In this document: piece after piece, positions 1 to 4,758 of the stretch
Position numbering within the stretch: the first letter of the stretch is position 1
Layout: every line of letters begins with the position of its first letter
Program-made: the position numbers and the translations under genes
From: Bacteroidota bacterium
Lineage (GTDB): Bacteria > Bacteroidota > Bacteroidia > Chitinophagales > Chitinophagaceae
Assembly (NCBI GenBank): GCA_023422565.1
Contig: JAFAGR010000059.1
Location: 1 to 16,994 of the forward strand
Length of the DNA stretch: 16,994 nt
Reading direction: 5' to 3'
Notes under the pieces: model-generated
Seen by the model: the letters and a program-made list of their open reading frames with translations, nothing else
Database searches by the model: none
Told to the model about the DNA's origin: nothing

Positions 1-306
1 ATTGAAACAGGCGGGGGCACGTTCGCGGTCACCTGGGGGAAGTATGGCGGCTTTTATATCCGGTGGGGCTACATGAAGCGAATTTGTTTAGGATGGGTAG
101 CAATTACCTACCTGCCCTTTGAGGTTGATAATTTGATTGAAGCGTACCTGTCAACATTGTGCGACCGGTGCCGCCAGCGTAAGAAAAGATGGAAATGGTC
201 AAACCAAGAAATCTGTAATACCTGCCACGATCATTTAAAAAGTAAAAACCATGACACAACCCTACACCTTCACCCCTCGCGAGCTTCCTGTAGGAAGTTG
301 AATTGA
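1..306 (+). CDS. Small phage protein with two CxxC pairs, 5' truncated
   Basis: The frame is open from the first base, so the start lies outside the window; 101 residues are visible. The N-terminal part is rich in Gly and aromatic residues (GKYGGFY, then KRICLGWVAITYLPF) and resembles a short hypothetical protein that recurs in Bacteroidota phages and prophages; that likeness is from memory, not a search. The C-terminal half has CDRC at about residues 54-57 and CNTC at 72-75, spaced like a small zinc ribbon. An internal ATG at 73 exists, but the conserved-looking segment begins before it, so it is probably not the start. The tail overlaps the next gene by 56 bases, much more than other junctions here, and its last 20 or so residues look like low-quality read-through; an indel near 240-250 may have removed an earlier stop. 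Function unknown. Confidence 0.6.
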   Translation: METGGGTFAVTWGKYGGFYIRWGYMKRICLGWVAITYLPFEVDNLIEAYLSTLCDRCRQRKKRWKWSNQEICNTCHDHLKSKNHDTTLHLHPSRASCRKLN

Positions 307-628
307 AACCTGTTACGATGGGGAGCAATGGATTGAAACCAATGTTGACTTCCTTCACCTCAAAGATCTGTTTAGCGACAGGGATAATTTCAATCTAACC
401 CACCGCCCCATCCCTCTAACACCCGAAGTACTGGAGAGGTGCCCGCAGTTTACAAAATGCAAACAAGGTGTAAAGCTTGGGAAACTGTTTTTATGCTGGA
501 ATTTACCTCATGAAATTTTCGCACAGTGGGGAGAAGAGCCAATTGAACATATACCATACCTCCATCAACTTCAGGGCCTACTCTATTATTTGACCAGTGA
601 GGAATTAATTGTAAAAAATCAACTATAA
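251..628 (+). pseudogene. Phage hypothetical protein interrupted by in-frame TGA (codon 17)
   Basis: Reading from ATG 251 gives a coherent 125-codon frame ending at TAA 626-628, broken only by TGA at 299-301. Before the stop it reads MTQPYTFTPRELPVGS; after it comes IETCYDGEQWIETNVD and a body with RPIPLTPEVLERC and a C-terminal HQLQGLLYYLTSEEL. These segments resemble a common small Bacteroidota phage protein in which a Trp follows the N-terminal Gly-Ser. The interrupted codon starts a 12-base segment repeated 30 bases later with TGG in place of TGA, which supports a G-to-A change at 301. No in-frame ATG follows the stop, so restart is unlikely. It could also be a sequencing error. Recoding of TGA as Trp is unlikely because TGA closes many intact genes in the window. 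Function unknown. Confidence 0.65.
610..628 (+). repeat. 19-bp direct repeat, copy 1 (gene end)
   Basis: The 19 bases at 610-628 are identical to those at 1020-1038. Both copies form the 3' end of a gene, encode the same last five residues (VKNQL) and include the TAA stop in the same frame. Confidence 0.85.
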
Positions 629-633
629 CTAAC

Positions 634-1038
634 ATGAAAAAGAGACTCATTTTTTGGATTGCATCCGTTGGAGCTACAGCGGCAAGTATTTACGGGTCGA
701 ATATTTATTTAACTCGAATCTATAACCCGTTGGAATGGTCGGACGTAATGAAAGTATTCGCTGCGATTGCAATGACTATTGGCGCCGCACTTACAACATG
801 GTTTGTCAAGGGGCTTTACCGCGAACCGAAAGCTTCGCGGTTTAACTCGTGGCAAGAAGCGGCCGGCTATCTTAATTGTGTAGTTCGCGTGCATCAAGTA
901 GAAAAGCCTGATATAATTGGACGGATGGAGGGAATCGAATTGCGAACAGTACATGGTAATGTGGTATCAGCATACCTGAAGGTAAATGGGCTACTTTGGG
1001 ACTTTCACCGTTGTTCAACTGTAAAAAATCAACTATAA
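634..1038 (+). CDS. Small membrane protein, unknown function
   Basis: A 134-residue protein starting five bases after the previous frame ends. Residues about 4-26 (LIFWIASVGATAASIYG and onward) and about 39-62 (MKVFAAIAMTIGAALTTWFV) are two hydrophobic helices, joined by a short loop with NPLEW. A soluble C-terminal part of about 70 residues follows (from KGLYREPKASRF to the end). The first helix has a Lys-Lys-Arg start and could act as a signal anchor. I do not recognise the family. The last residues VKNQL and stop come from the same 19-bp sequence that ends the preceding pseudogene, so the true ancestral C-terminus may differ. Position next to other small accessory genes suggests a cargo or host-interaction role, but nothing in the sequence says which. 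Confidence 0.6.
   Translation: MKKRLIFWIASVGATAASIYGSNIYLTRIYNPLEWSDVMKVFAAIAMTIGAALTTWFVKGLYREPKASRFNSWQEAAGYLNCVVRVHQVEKPDIIGRMEGIELRTVHGNVVSAYLKVNGLLWDFHRCSTVKNQL
1020..1038 (+). repeat. 19-bp direct repeat, copy 2 (gene end)
   Basis: Second exact copy of the 19 bases at 610-628. It again covers the last codons and TAA stop of a gene. Just downstream, a degenerate pair (1033-1047 and 1060-1077) continues the repetitive pattern. Confidence 0.85.
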
Positions 1039-1077
1039 ATCTTTACACATTACAATCATCTATAAAAAATCTTTACA
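1033..1077 (+). repeat. Short degenerate direct repeat between two genes
   Basis: CTATAAATCTTTACA at 1033-1047 recurs as CTATAAAAAATCTTTACA at 1060-1077, with three extra A bases. The second copy runs into the ATG of the next gene at 1077. The block overlaps copy 2 of the 19-bp repeat. Confidence 0.6.
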
Positions 1078-1292
1078 TGAACAGATCATTTAAAATTCAG
1101 TTTCACAACGGAGAGCAGGATAAAAAGAATATTGTAACAATGTCTTTCTCCGTTACCAACAACAAGCGTTTTCATAAGCTTGACGAACAAGGGAGAAAAC
1201 ACTTGGTTGAAAATCTCGCTGAGTTTATTAAAAAAGTAGAAACTTTCAAGTCAGAAGTGGAGGCAGGAAGGTATCAGGAAACACAAAAATAA
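1077..1292 (+). CDS. Small hypothetical protein, 71 aa
   Basis: ATG 1077 gives a 71-residue mixed polar protein (MNRSFKIQFHNGEQDKKN at the start, then a helical, charged C-terminal half with LVENLAEFIKKVETFKSEVE). A longer frame opens at a non-ATG codon at 996 but would overlap the preceding gene and add a segment that looks like noise, so 1077 is preferred. The protein has no membrane segment, no Cys and no visible motif. The N-terminal beta-like stretch followed by an amphipathic helix is compatible with a small ssDNA-binding or adaptor protein, but that is only a guess. It is the last + gene of the left block before a 98-base gap. Confidence 0.55.
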   Translation: MNRSFKIQFHNGEQDKKNIVTMSFSVTNNKRFHKLDEQGRKHLVENLAEFIKKVETFKSEVEAGRYQETQK

Positions 1293-1345
1293 AAAAACCG
1301 ATCCTGAAAAGCGTAAGCCTTACACCGATCTGTAACCCCAAACTT

Positions 1346-1385
1346 TCACCGGAAAATATGTCCAATTATCACCGTTAAAATATGT
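1346..1385 (+). repeat. Paired 16-17 bp direct repeat upstream of the 1391 gene
   Basis: TCACCGGAAAATATGT (1346-1361) and TCACCGTTAAAATATGT (1369-1385) lie 23 bases apart, about two helical turns, just before ATG 1391. They could be tandem operator sites or a local duplication. There is no direct evidence of a binding protein. Confidence 0.45.
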
Positions 1386-1390
1386 AAGCC

Positions 1391-1630
1391 ATGAGTTTAT
1401 TGCAACTAGCCGAGCAACAGCTTACCGGGTACGCTCACGCATCCAAGGGGTTTGGTATTGAAGATCTGGCTCAGTCGATGGGACTGAAAAAAAGTGAATG
1501 GGAAAAAATAAAGGCCAGGAAACTTGTTGACCTCAAACCGCTCGACGTAGAATATCTCGACGCATATTTCCTGAAGAAATATTCCGCAAAAAGCAGGAAA
1601 AAATATTCCAAAATGCTGAATGGGCGGTAG
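1391..1630 (+). CDS. Small HTH-like protein, 79 aa, unknown function
   Basis: A 79-residue, Lys-rich, predicted helical protein. The segment FGIEDLAQSMGLKKSEWEKI (about residues 21-40) has the look of a helix-turn-helix: a helix with Leu-Ala, a turn at Met-Gly-Leu, then a second charged helix. It is followed by LDVEYLDAYFLKKY and a basic tail (KSRKKYSKMLNGR). This suggests a DNA-binding or regulatory role but I cannot assign a family. The gene ends 12 bases before the stop of a convergent - strand gene, with a perfect inverted repeat between the two. The direct repeats at 1346-1385, immediately upstream, might be its own operator; that is inference. Confidence 0.55.
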   Translation: MSLLQLAEQQLTGYAHASKGFGIEDLAQSMGLKKSEWEKIKARKLVDLKPLDVEYLDAYFLKKYSAKSRKKYSKMLNGR

Positions 1631-1638
1631 ACAATCGT

Positions 1639-1669
1639 TATATCAAACTCCGTATTTCAGTTTGATATA
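1639..1669. terminator. Perfect 11-bp inverted repeat between convergent genes
   Basis: TATATCAAACT (1639-1649) and AGTTTGATATA (1659-1669) are exact reverse complements around a 9-base loop. The hairpin sits just after the stop of the + gene (1630) and spans the last codons and TGA stop of the - gene (1643), where a two-way terminator would lie. Neither strand has a strong U tract after the stem, so termination is inferred from position. Confidence 0.5.
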
Positions 1670-1834
1670 CTGTACAATTTTGGCTCTCACAGGTCCGGCT
1701 GCACGAACTGCCCCAGAGATTTGTTGGTGACTAAGTTTTGGATATCGACTGTGAAGATATTCTACTTCTGATGGATCTCTCCTGTCAACTTTTGCGCGAT
1801 CGCGGCCATCGCGTTTAGATTTATTATCTGCCAT
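1643..1834 (-). CDS. DUF3606-like small protein, 63 aa
   Basis: A 63-residue protein starting MADNKSKRDGRDRAKVD. The Met-Ala-Asp-Asp/Asn-Lys-Ser-Lys start, the Asp-Arg region, a SEVEYLHSRYPKLSHQQI helix and the ending IVQYIKLKYGV match the layout I know for DUF3606, a short family of unknown biochemical function found on bacterial chromosomes. The length fits. It is on the opposite strand to its neighbours and converges with the gene ending at 1630. Its last codons form one arm of the inverted repeat at 1639-1669. No exact TAnnTTTG motif lies upstream of its start. DUF3606 proteins are not typical phage structural genes, so this may be a cargo gene or a trace of host DNA. Confidence 0.75.
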   Translation of the reverse strand: MADNKSKRDGRDRAKVDRRDPSEVEYLHSRYPKLSHQQISGAVRAAGPVRAKIVQYIKLKYGV

Positions 1835-1921
1835 AAAATTGAGATTTGTCCTTAAAATTACAACTCTTGCATATATCAGGCCTGTTTATTACTTTGGCCT
1901 CGTTTTCATAGGGTACGGATC

Positions 1922-1955
1922 AAAACGCCCCTGAGGTTTCTACCCGGGGCATTTT
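1922..1955. terminator. Terminator-like hairpin without a clear upstream gene
   Basis: AAAACGCCCC (1922-1931) pairs with GGGGCATTTT (1946-1955) at nine of ten positions; the tenth is a C/A mismatch on the + strand and a G-U wobble on the - strand. The loop is 14 bases. The A and T flanks make it look like an intrinsic terminator in either direction, but no gene ends next to it. Confidence 0.45.
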
Positions 1956-2109
1956 AATTAACTGGCCTTACCGCAGAAAATTGAAAGAAAAGGTGAAAAA
2001 ATGAAAACTTTGCGTATTTTGGTGCCTGACTAACGCAACACACCCTACCCAAGTATCCAAAAAAAACCGCCAGCTGATCTTAACGAATCATTAATAAAGC
2101 GGCCTGCAA

Positions 2110-2228
2110 TTAAATACGATCATAAGGTGCTGATTTTCTGTCTTGAACCCTATAAAAAGTAATACAATACACGCAAAAGAACACTTCTGGCGTTAATACG
2201 ATATAATTCGGTGCTAATTTTGTTATGA
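2110..2228 (+). repeat. Imperfect ~35-bp direct repeat upstream of the DUF2335 operon
   Basis: Bases 2110-2146 and 2192-2228 share the pattern AATACGAT, ATAA, GGTGCT, ATTTT and TGT with small differences and indels, about 82 bases apart. The second copy contains the exact -7 match TAATTTTG; the first has TGATTTTC there. It looks like a duplicated promoter or operator unit. Confidence 0.5.
2215..2222 (+). promoter_or_regulatory. Bacteroidota-type -7 element TAATTTTG
   Basis: Exact match to TAnnTTTG, 51 bases before ATG 2273. No clear TTTG -33 element sits at the usual distance, so this is a candidate promoter for the 2273-3292 genes. Confidence 0.45.
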
Positions 2229-2272
2229 AATAACTTGTAATTTGCATCTTAATTCACATCTTATACACAATT

Positions 2273-2500
2273 ATGGAAAACGTACTCAAAAATCTACCTT
2301 ACTCAGTTTGGGATAGTTTTCTTTCTTTCTTCTCCCTCAGGGATCGTCGTATAGATGTCATAAAGGAGAAAATTCAGCGGCAAAGAGATGCTGAAAAGAT
2401 CAAAAGTGATTGGCTTAAAGTAGGTCAGGATCTTAATAATGCCCTCCCGAAGGCAAAACCTTGTGAAAAGGAAAATAAGGAAGAGCTTTGCAATGCCTAA
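2273..2500 (+). CDS. Small hypothetical protein upstream of DUF2335 gene, 75 aa
   Basis: A 75-residue protein starting MENVLKNLPYSVWDSFLSFF, with an aromatic N-terminal third and then a long charged helix (RRIDVIKEKIQRQRDAEKIK, about residues 25-44). The C-terminus is Lys/Glu-rich with two Cys. It ends 12 bases before the DUF2335-like gene, in the same direction, behind the candidate promoter at 2215, so the two are probably co-transcribed. The pairing suggests a partner for the membrane protein. I do not recognise the family. An overlapping - strand frame covers the same bases but has poor protein character. Confidence 0.6.
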   Translation: MENVLKNLPYSVWDSFLSFFSLRDRRIDVIKEKIQRQRDAEKIKSDWLKVGQDLNNALPKAKPCEKENKEELCNA

Positions 2501-2512
2501 GGAATTGTTCTC

Positions 2513-2980
2513 ATGCCGGTAAGCAGGACGCGACCTAATCGCAAAAAATACAACCCTAGTAGAAATCAGGTTATGAGTAAATCTACCCCAGCCCGGCAGA
2601 ATCAACCGGAGTATTCAACGTCTGTTTCCCGCACGCAATTCAAAGGGCAAATCTTTCAAAGCAATTACCCTCCACCAGAGATGATGGAGCATTATGCGCA
2701 AATCGACCCTCAATTTCCCAACCGGCTTCTAAGTATGGCCGAAAAAGAAGGCGATCATCGCCGTGCCCAAGAGAAGAAGGTTCTAAATTGGAGCATTGCA
2801 TTGGACCTGGTGGGAATGTTTTTAGCACCGCTATCAGTTGCAGGAATCCTTTATACCGGATATCTATTTATGAAAAATGGCTTCTCGACAGAAGCTGCTT
2901 ATATTATCTGCGCATGCACAATTGGCTTGGCGGTGGCATTTATCACTCGTGGTAAGCGGAGATCTGTTAAAGAGCAATAA
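2513..2980 (+). CDS. DUF2335-like predicted membrane protein
   Basis: A 155-residue protein with the core features I know for DUF2335: a PPPEMMEHYAQIDPQFPNRL segment (about residues 53-72), then SMAEKEGDHRRAQEKK (74-89), then two hydrophobic helices at about 97-119 and 125-146 and a basic end (RGKRRSVKEQ). The topology would place the N-terminal charged part and the C-terminus on the cytoplasmic side. The biochemical role of DUF2335 is not known to me. The first 40 residues are basic and low in order; a second Met at codon 21 (base 2573) is a possible alternative start. It follows the 75-residue gene and precedes a small unrelated-looking gene in the same direction. Possibly accessory cargo rather than a virion part. 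Confidence 0.75.
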   Translation: MPVSRTRPNRKKYNPSRNQVMSKSTPARQNQPEYSTSVSRTQFKGQIFQSNYPPPEMMEHYAQIDPQFPNRLLSMAEKEGDHRRAQEKKVLNWSIALDLVGMFLAPLSVAGILYTGYLFMKNGFSTEAAYIICACTIGLAVAFITRGKRRSVKEQ

Positions 2981-3022
2981 CAAGTCCCAATAAAAAAAGC
3001 GTAACTTGTTGGAGCGGTGTGA

Positions 3023-3292
3023 ATGACACTCTCAACAAAACTAGTTGTTATGCTTAGAATAAAAAGTAATGCCTCCGAAGTCTTAAAGAAGTTGGAGAAA
3101 ATGAAAAATGACCCAATGTCATTTATCCTCCCTGAATTTCAGAAAAAGCTAGATAACATCATCTGTCCCGACCATGGACAATCTCCCCAAGCTACTGAAA
3201 GCCCAGAAGGAGGGACCAAATTCAAAATCCAATTTTGCTGCCCGAAGCTTCAGGAAATACTCTCCGAAAAGAAGGAAAAAGGAGAGATTTAA
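3023..3292 (+). CDS. Small hypothetical protein with Cys motifs, 89 aa
   Basis: An 89-residue protein. The N-terminal half is a helix (SEVLKKLEKMKNDPMSFILP), the centre has IICPDHGQSPQ (about residues 46-56), and the end has FKIQFCCPKLQEIL. The Cys-Pro-x-His-Gly-Gln motif followed by a Cys-Cys near the C-terminus is a pattern I associate with small Bacteroidota proteins of unknown function; it could bind a metal through Cys and His. Two starts are possible, ATG 3023 or ATG 3050; the second removes nine residues and begins MLRIKSNA, a plausible N-terminus. It converges with the - strand gene at 3321-3545, with a hairpin between. Confidence 0.6.
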   Translation: MTLSTKLVVMLRIKSNASEVLKKLEKMKNDPMSFILPEFQKKLDNIICPDHGQSPQATESPEGGTKFKIQFCCPKLQEILSEKKEKGEI

Positions 3293-3298
3293 AACCTA

Positions 3299-3313
3299 AG
3301 CAGGCAACCTGCT
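3299..3313 (-). terminator. Hairpin between convergent genes, best placed for the - strand gene
   Basis: AGCAGG-CAA-CCTGCT is a perfect 6-bp stem with a 3-base loop. Read on the - strand it lies just after the stop of the 3321-3545 gene and is followed by TAGGTTTTAAA, a weak U-rich tail. An overlapping alternative stem joins TAAGC (3297-3301) with GCTTA (3319-3323). Confidence 0.5.
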
Positions 3314-3320
3314 GCCAGGC

Positions 3321-3545
3321 TTACGCCGTTAGATTGGATAATTTGCATGTGAATTTTTTTATACCTGCATTTTCTCCAAAATATGCCCGTTGCATGTAGG
3401 CTGTCATATGCGTCAGCTGAATTTCACATTCGGCTCCGTATGGAACAGCGCTAATAATATGATCGACATTTACGAAAATTTCTCTCGGTTCTACCGCTGT
3501 GCCTCTTAAGTCTGGATGAACCATTACGGCAATGAATTTTCCCAT
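3321..3545 (-). CDS. Small phage hypothetical protein, 74 aa
   Basis: The protein starts MGKFIAVMVHPDLRG at ATG 3545. An upstream-extended frame exists but its first 46 residues look non-coding, and an AGGA sequence about 11 bases before this ATG supports the shorter start. The core FVNVDHIISAVPYGAECEI (about residues 23-41) is a beta-strand pattern ending in a short helix; small proteins with Asn-Val-Asp-His-Ile are frequent in Bacteroidota phages and mobile elements and recall the FlbD-like fold, but function is unknown. It lies on the - strand between + strand blocks, divergent from the packaging operon start at 3637. Confidence 0.6.
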   Translation of the reverse strand: MGKFIAVMVHPDLRGTAVEPREIFVNVDHIISAVPYGAECEIQLTHMTAYMQRAYFGENAGIKKFTCKLSNLTA

Positions 3546-3617
3546 ATAGATTTTTTGTTCCTGCAATTTATAAAATTTGAAGCTCGGCGAACCGAAGTGT
3601 TTCAATGATAATTTAAT

Positions 3618-3625
3618 TATCTTTG
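3618..3625 (+). promoter_or_regulatory. Bacteroidota-type -7 element TATCTTTG upstream of the packaging operon
   Basis: Exact TAnnTTTG match ending 11 bases before ATG 3637. The predicted transcript would have a very short leader. A -33 TTTG at the normal distance is not clear. Confidence 0.5.
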
Positions 3626-3636
3626 AGATAACTGCT

Positions 3637-4242
3637 ATGAGTCTTAACGCCAGACATCTGCGCTTTTGCGAGGAATACGTCATTGACCTGAACTTTTTCC
3701 GGGCGGCATCCGCTGCCGGCCTCTCTGCACATCCTATTCCCCTGCTGTACTATGTCTATTTTTTAGTAAACCCAATAAACGGCCGCGTGTTCTACATTGG
3801 AAAAGGAAAAGGTAAAAGGATGCATCAGCACCTGGTTGAATTCAAAAAGCTTTCAGGCCGCAATGCCAAAAAGCTTTCCGCAATTGAATCAATAGTCGCT
3901 GACGGAGGAAAGCCCAGTGCAGTTATTATTGCAAACAATCTTAGTGAGCATGAAGCCTATAGACTGGAAAGCCATTTTATCAAAAAGCTAATGGCAACCG
4001 GCATCACGAATATTCAAACCGGCAACACTCCCTATATCGACCGGTCGAAAACCGTCGCATCGATGCACCTATCAAAAATGCTCAGCTTTGAAGAATTTTG
4101 CCGGTTGCGTAAGCCAGACAATGCCAGCAAACGACTCTTTCTTGCCATTAAACAGGAATTTCAAAGAATGCAGTTAATAGGAAGTATCACAAAAATAATT
4201 CATGTGAAAAGCGGCTTTTATCAAACTATACGTTATGAATAG
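3637..4242 (+). CDS. GIY-YIG endonuclease with terminase-small-subunit-like N-terminus
   Basis: A 201-residue protein. Residues 1-31 (SLNARHLRFCEEYVIDLN, then FRAASAAGLS) closely follow the start of Terminase_2-type small subunits, which usually read like LT-x-KQ-x-RF-x-EEY-x-DLN-x-x-x-A-x-x-AGYS. The likeness stops at about residue 31, inside the helix-turn-helix. A GIY-YIG nuclease follows: YVY at 39-41, FYIGKGKG at 52-59, Arg61, and the probable metal-binding Glu111 in YRLESHFI, with TN at 124-125. This resembles the LEM-3-like branch. Residues 130-201 are basic and may bind DNA. ATG 3637 is chosen because the upstream extension needs a TTG start and is not terminase-like. It overlaps the small terminase gene by 8 bases. 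It may be a homing-type nuclease in the packaging operon, or a nuclease aiding DNA cleavage. Confidence 0.8.
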   Translation: MSLNARHLRFCEEYVIDLNFFRAASAAGLSAHPIPLLYYVYFLVNPINGRVFYIGKGKGKRMHQHLVEFKKLSGRNAKKLSAIESIVADGGKPSAVIIANNLSEHEAYRLESHFIKKLMATGITNIQTGNTPYIDRSKTVASMHLSKMLSFEEFCRLRKPDNASKRLFLAIKQEFQRMQLIGSITKIIHVKSGFYQTIRYE

Positions 4243-4573
4243 CAATTCCGTCAAAACCCGACAACTAAAAAAGAATCTGCTTTTAGCGCTTGAGAAAAGT
4301 TTGGGGAACGTGACTTCCGCGTGCAAGAAAGTGAAGTGCGACCGATCTACATTCTACGAACATTGTAAACGTGATGCAAAGTTTAAAGCTGCTGTGGATG
4401 CAATTTCAGATGTGGCTCTGGATTTTGCTGAGGATGCATTAATCAAGCGAATTAAGAAAGGCGACACGATTGCAACCATTTTCTATCTCAAAACGCAAGG
4501 GAAAAAGCGTGGTTATATTGAAAGGCAAGAGCTGGATGTTAGTGACCTGAAGATCAAAGTGACCCGGAAATGA
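4235..4573 (+). CDS. Phage terminase small subunit (probable)
   Basis: A 112-residue basic protein. Residues about 23-47 (LGNVTSACKKVKCDRSTFYEH and on) form a helix-turn-helix like that of small terminase subunits that recognise packaging sites. Next comes a helical stretch VALDFAEDALIKRIKKGDT (60-78), then ATIFYLKTQGKKRGYIERQE (80-99), which matches the C-terminal pattern of Bacteroidota phage small terminases as I know them. It would recruit viral DNA to the large subunit. It overlaps the GIY-YIG gene by 8 bases and the next gene by ATGA (4570-4573), so translation is probably coupled. The length is short but usual for this type. This appears to be the working small subunit; the terminase-like piece in the preceding gene belongs to a different branch. 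Confidence 0.75.
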   Translation: MNSNSVKTRQLKKNLLLALEKSLGNVTSACKKVKCDRSTFYEHCKRDAKFKAAVDAISDVALDFAEDALIKRIKKGDTIATIFYLKTQGKKRGYIERQELDVSDLKIKVTRK

Positions 4574-4758
4574 ACGAGGTAGTAAAATATTTTAGGGATA
4601 CACCTGCTCCAGATAGCGGCAAAATTCGAAAACGTCTATTGCAAAATGTGATGGCAATGAGTGATTCAATACAGTTAAGGCAAATCGCTGACCAAATAAA
4701 AACTGGTGTACCTCTTCTTGAATGTAAGGTTACTTATTTGAATCCGTTAGGAAAATGA
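4570..4758 (+). CDS. Small protein inserted between terminase subunits, 62 aa
   Basis: A 62-residue protein with ATGA overlaps at both ends (4570-4573 and 4755-4758), so it lies in frame-coupled fashion between the small and large terminase genes. It has FRDTPAPDSGKIRKRLLQNV, a helical middle (SDSIQLRQIADQIKTG), and ends LECKVTYLNPLGK. No Cys pair, membrane segment or recognised domain is present. The tight overlaps make it a real gene and suggest expression in step with the terminase, perhaps as a packaging accessory; that is inferred only from position. Family not recognised. Confidence 0.6.
   Translation: MNEVVKYFRDTPAPDSGKIRKRLLQNVMAMSDSIQLRQIADQIKTGVPLLECKVTYLNPLGK

Larger units (their letters stand above)
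1835..2272. other. 438-base intergenic gap with hairpin and duplicated promoter-like block
   Basis: No convincing gene is seen on either strand. It holds a terminator-like hairpin at 1922-1955, a ten-codon frame at 2001-2033 after an A/G-rich tract that could be a leader or chance, an imperfect direct repeat (2110-2146 and 2192-2228), and an exact TAnnTTTG match at 2215-2222. The rest is AT-rich and featureless to me. It is a divergent regulatory gap between the - gene at 1643 and the + genes from 2273. Confidence 0.6.

Noticed and set aside
1..340. ATTGAAAC at 1, 302 and 332, resembling the end of some CRISPR repeats
   Set aside because: Only 8-12 bases are shared, spacing is irregular, all copies lie in coding frames as Ile-Glu-Thr, and there are no spacers of constant length.
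251..628. TGA read as Trp throughout the phage (alternative genetic code)
   Set aside because: TGA ends many intact genes at ATGA junctions and clear Trp codons in other genes are TGG, so standard code use is the better explanation.
2001..2033. Ten-codon frame after an A/G-rich tract in the 1835-2272 gap
   Set aside because: Too short to support as a gene; no attenuator-like structure follows it directly.
2303..2605. 100-codon - strand frame
   Set aside because: Overlaps two + strand genes with better protein character and has no sensible domain.
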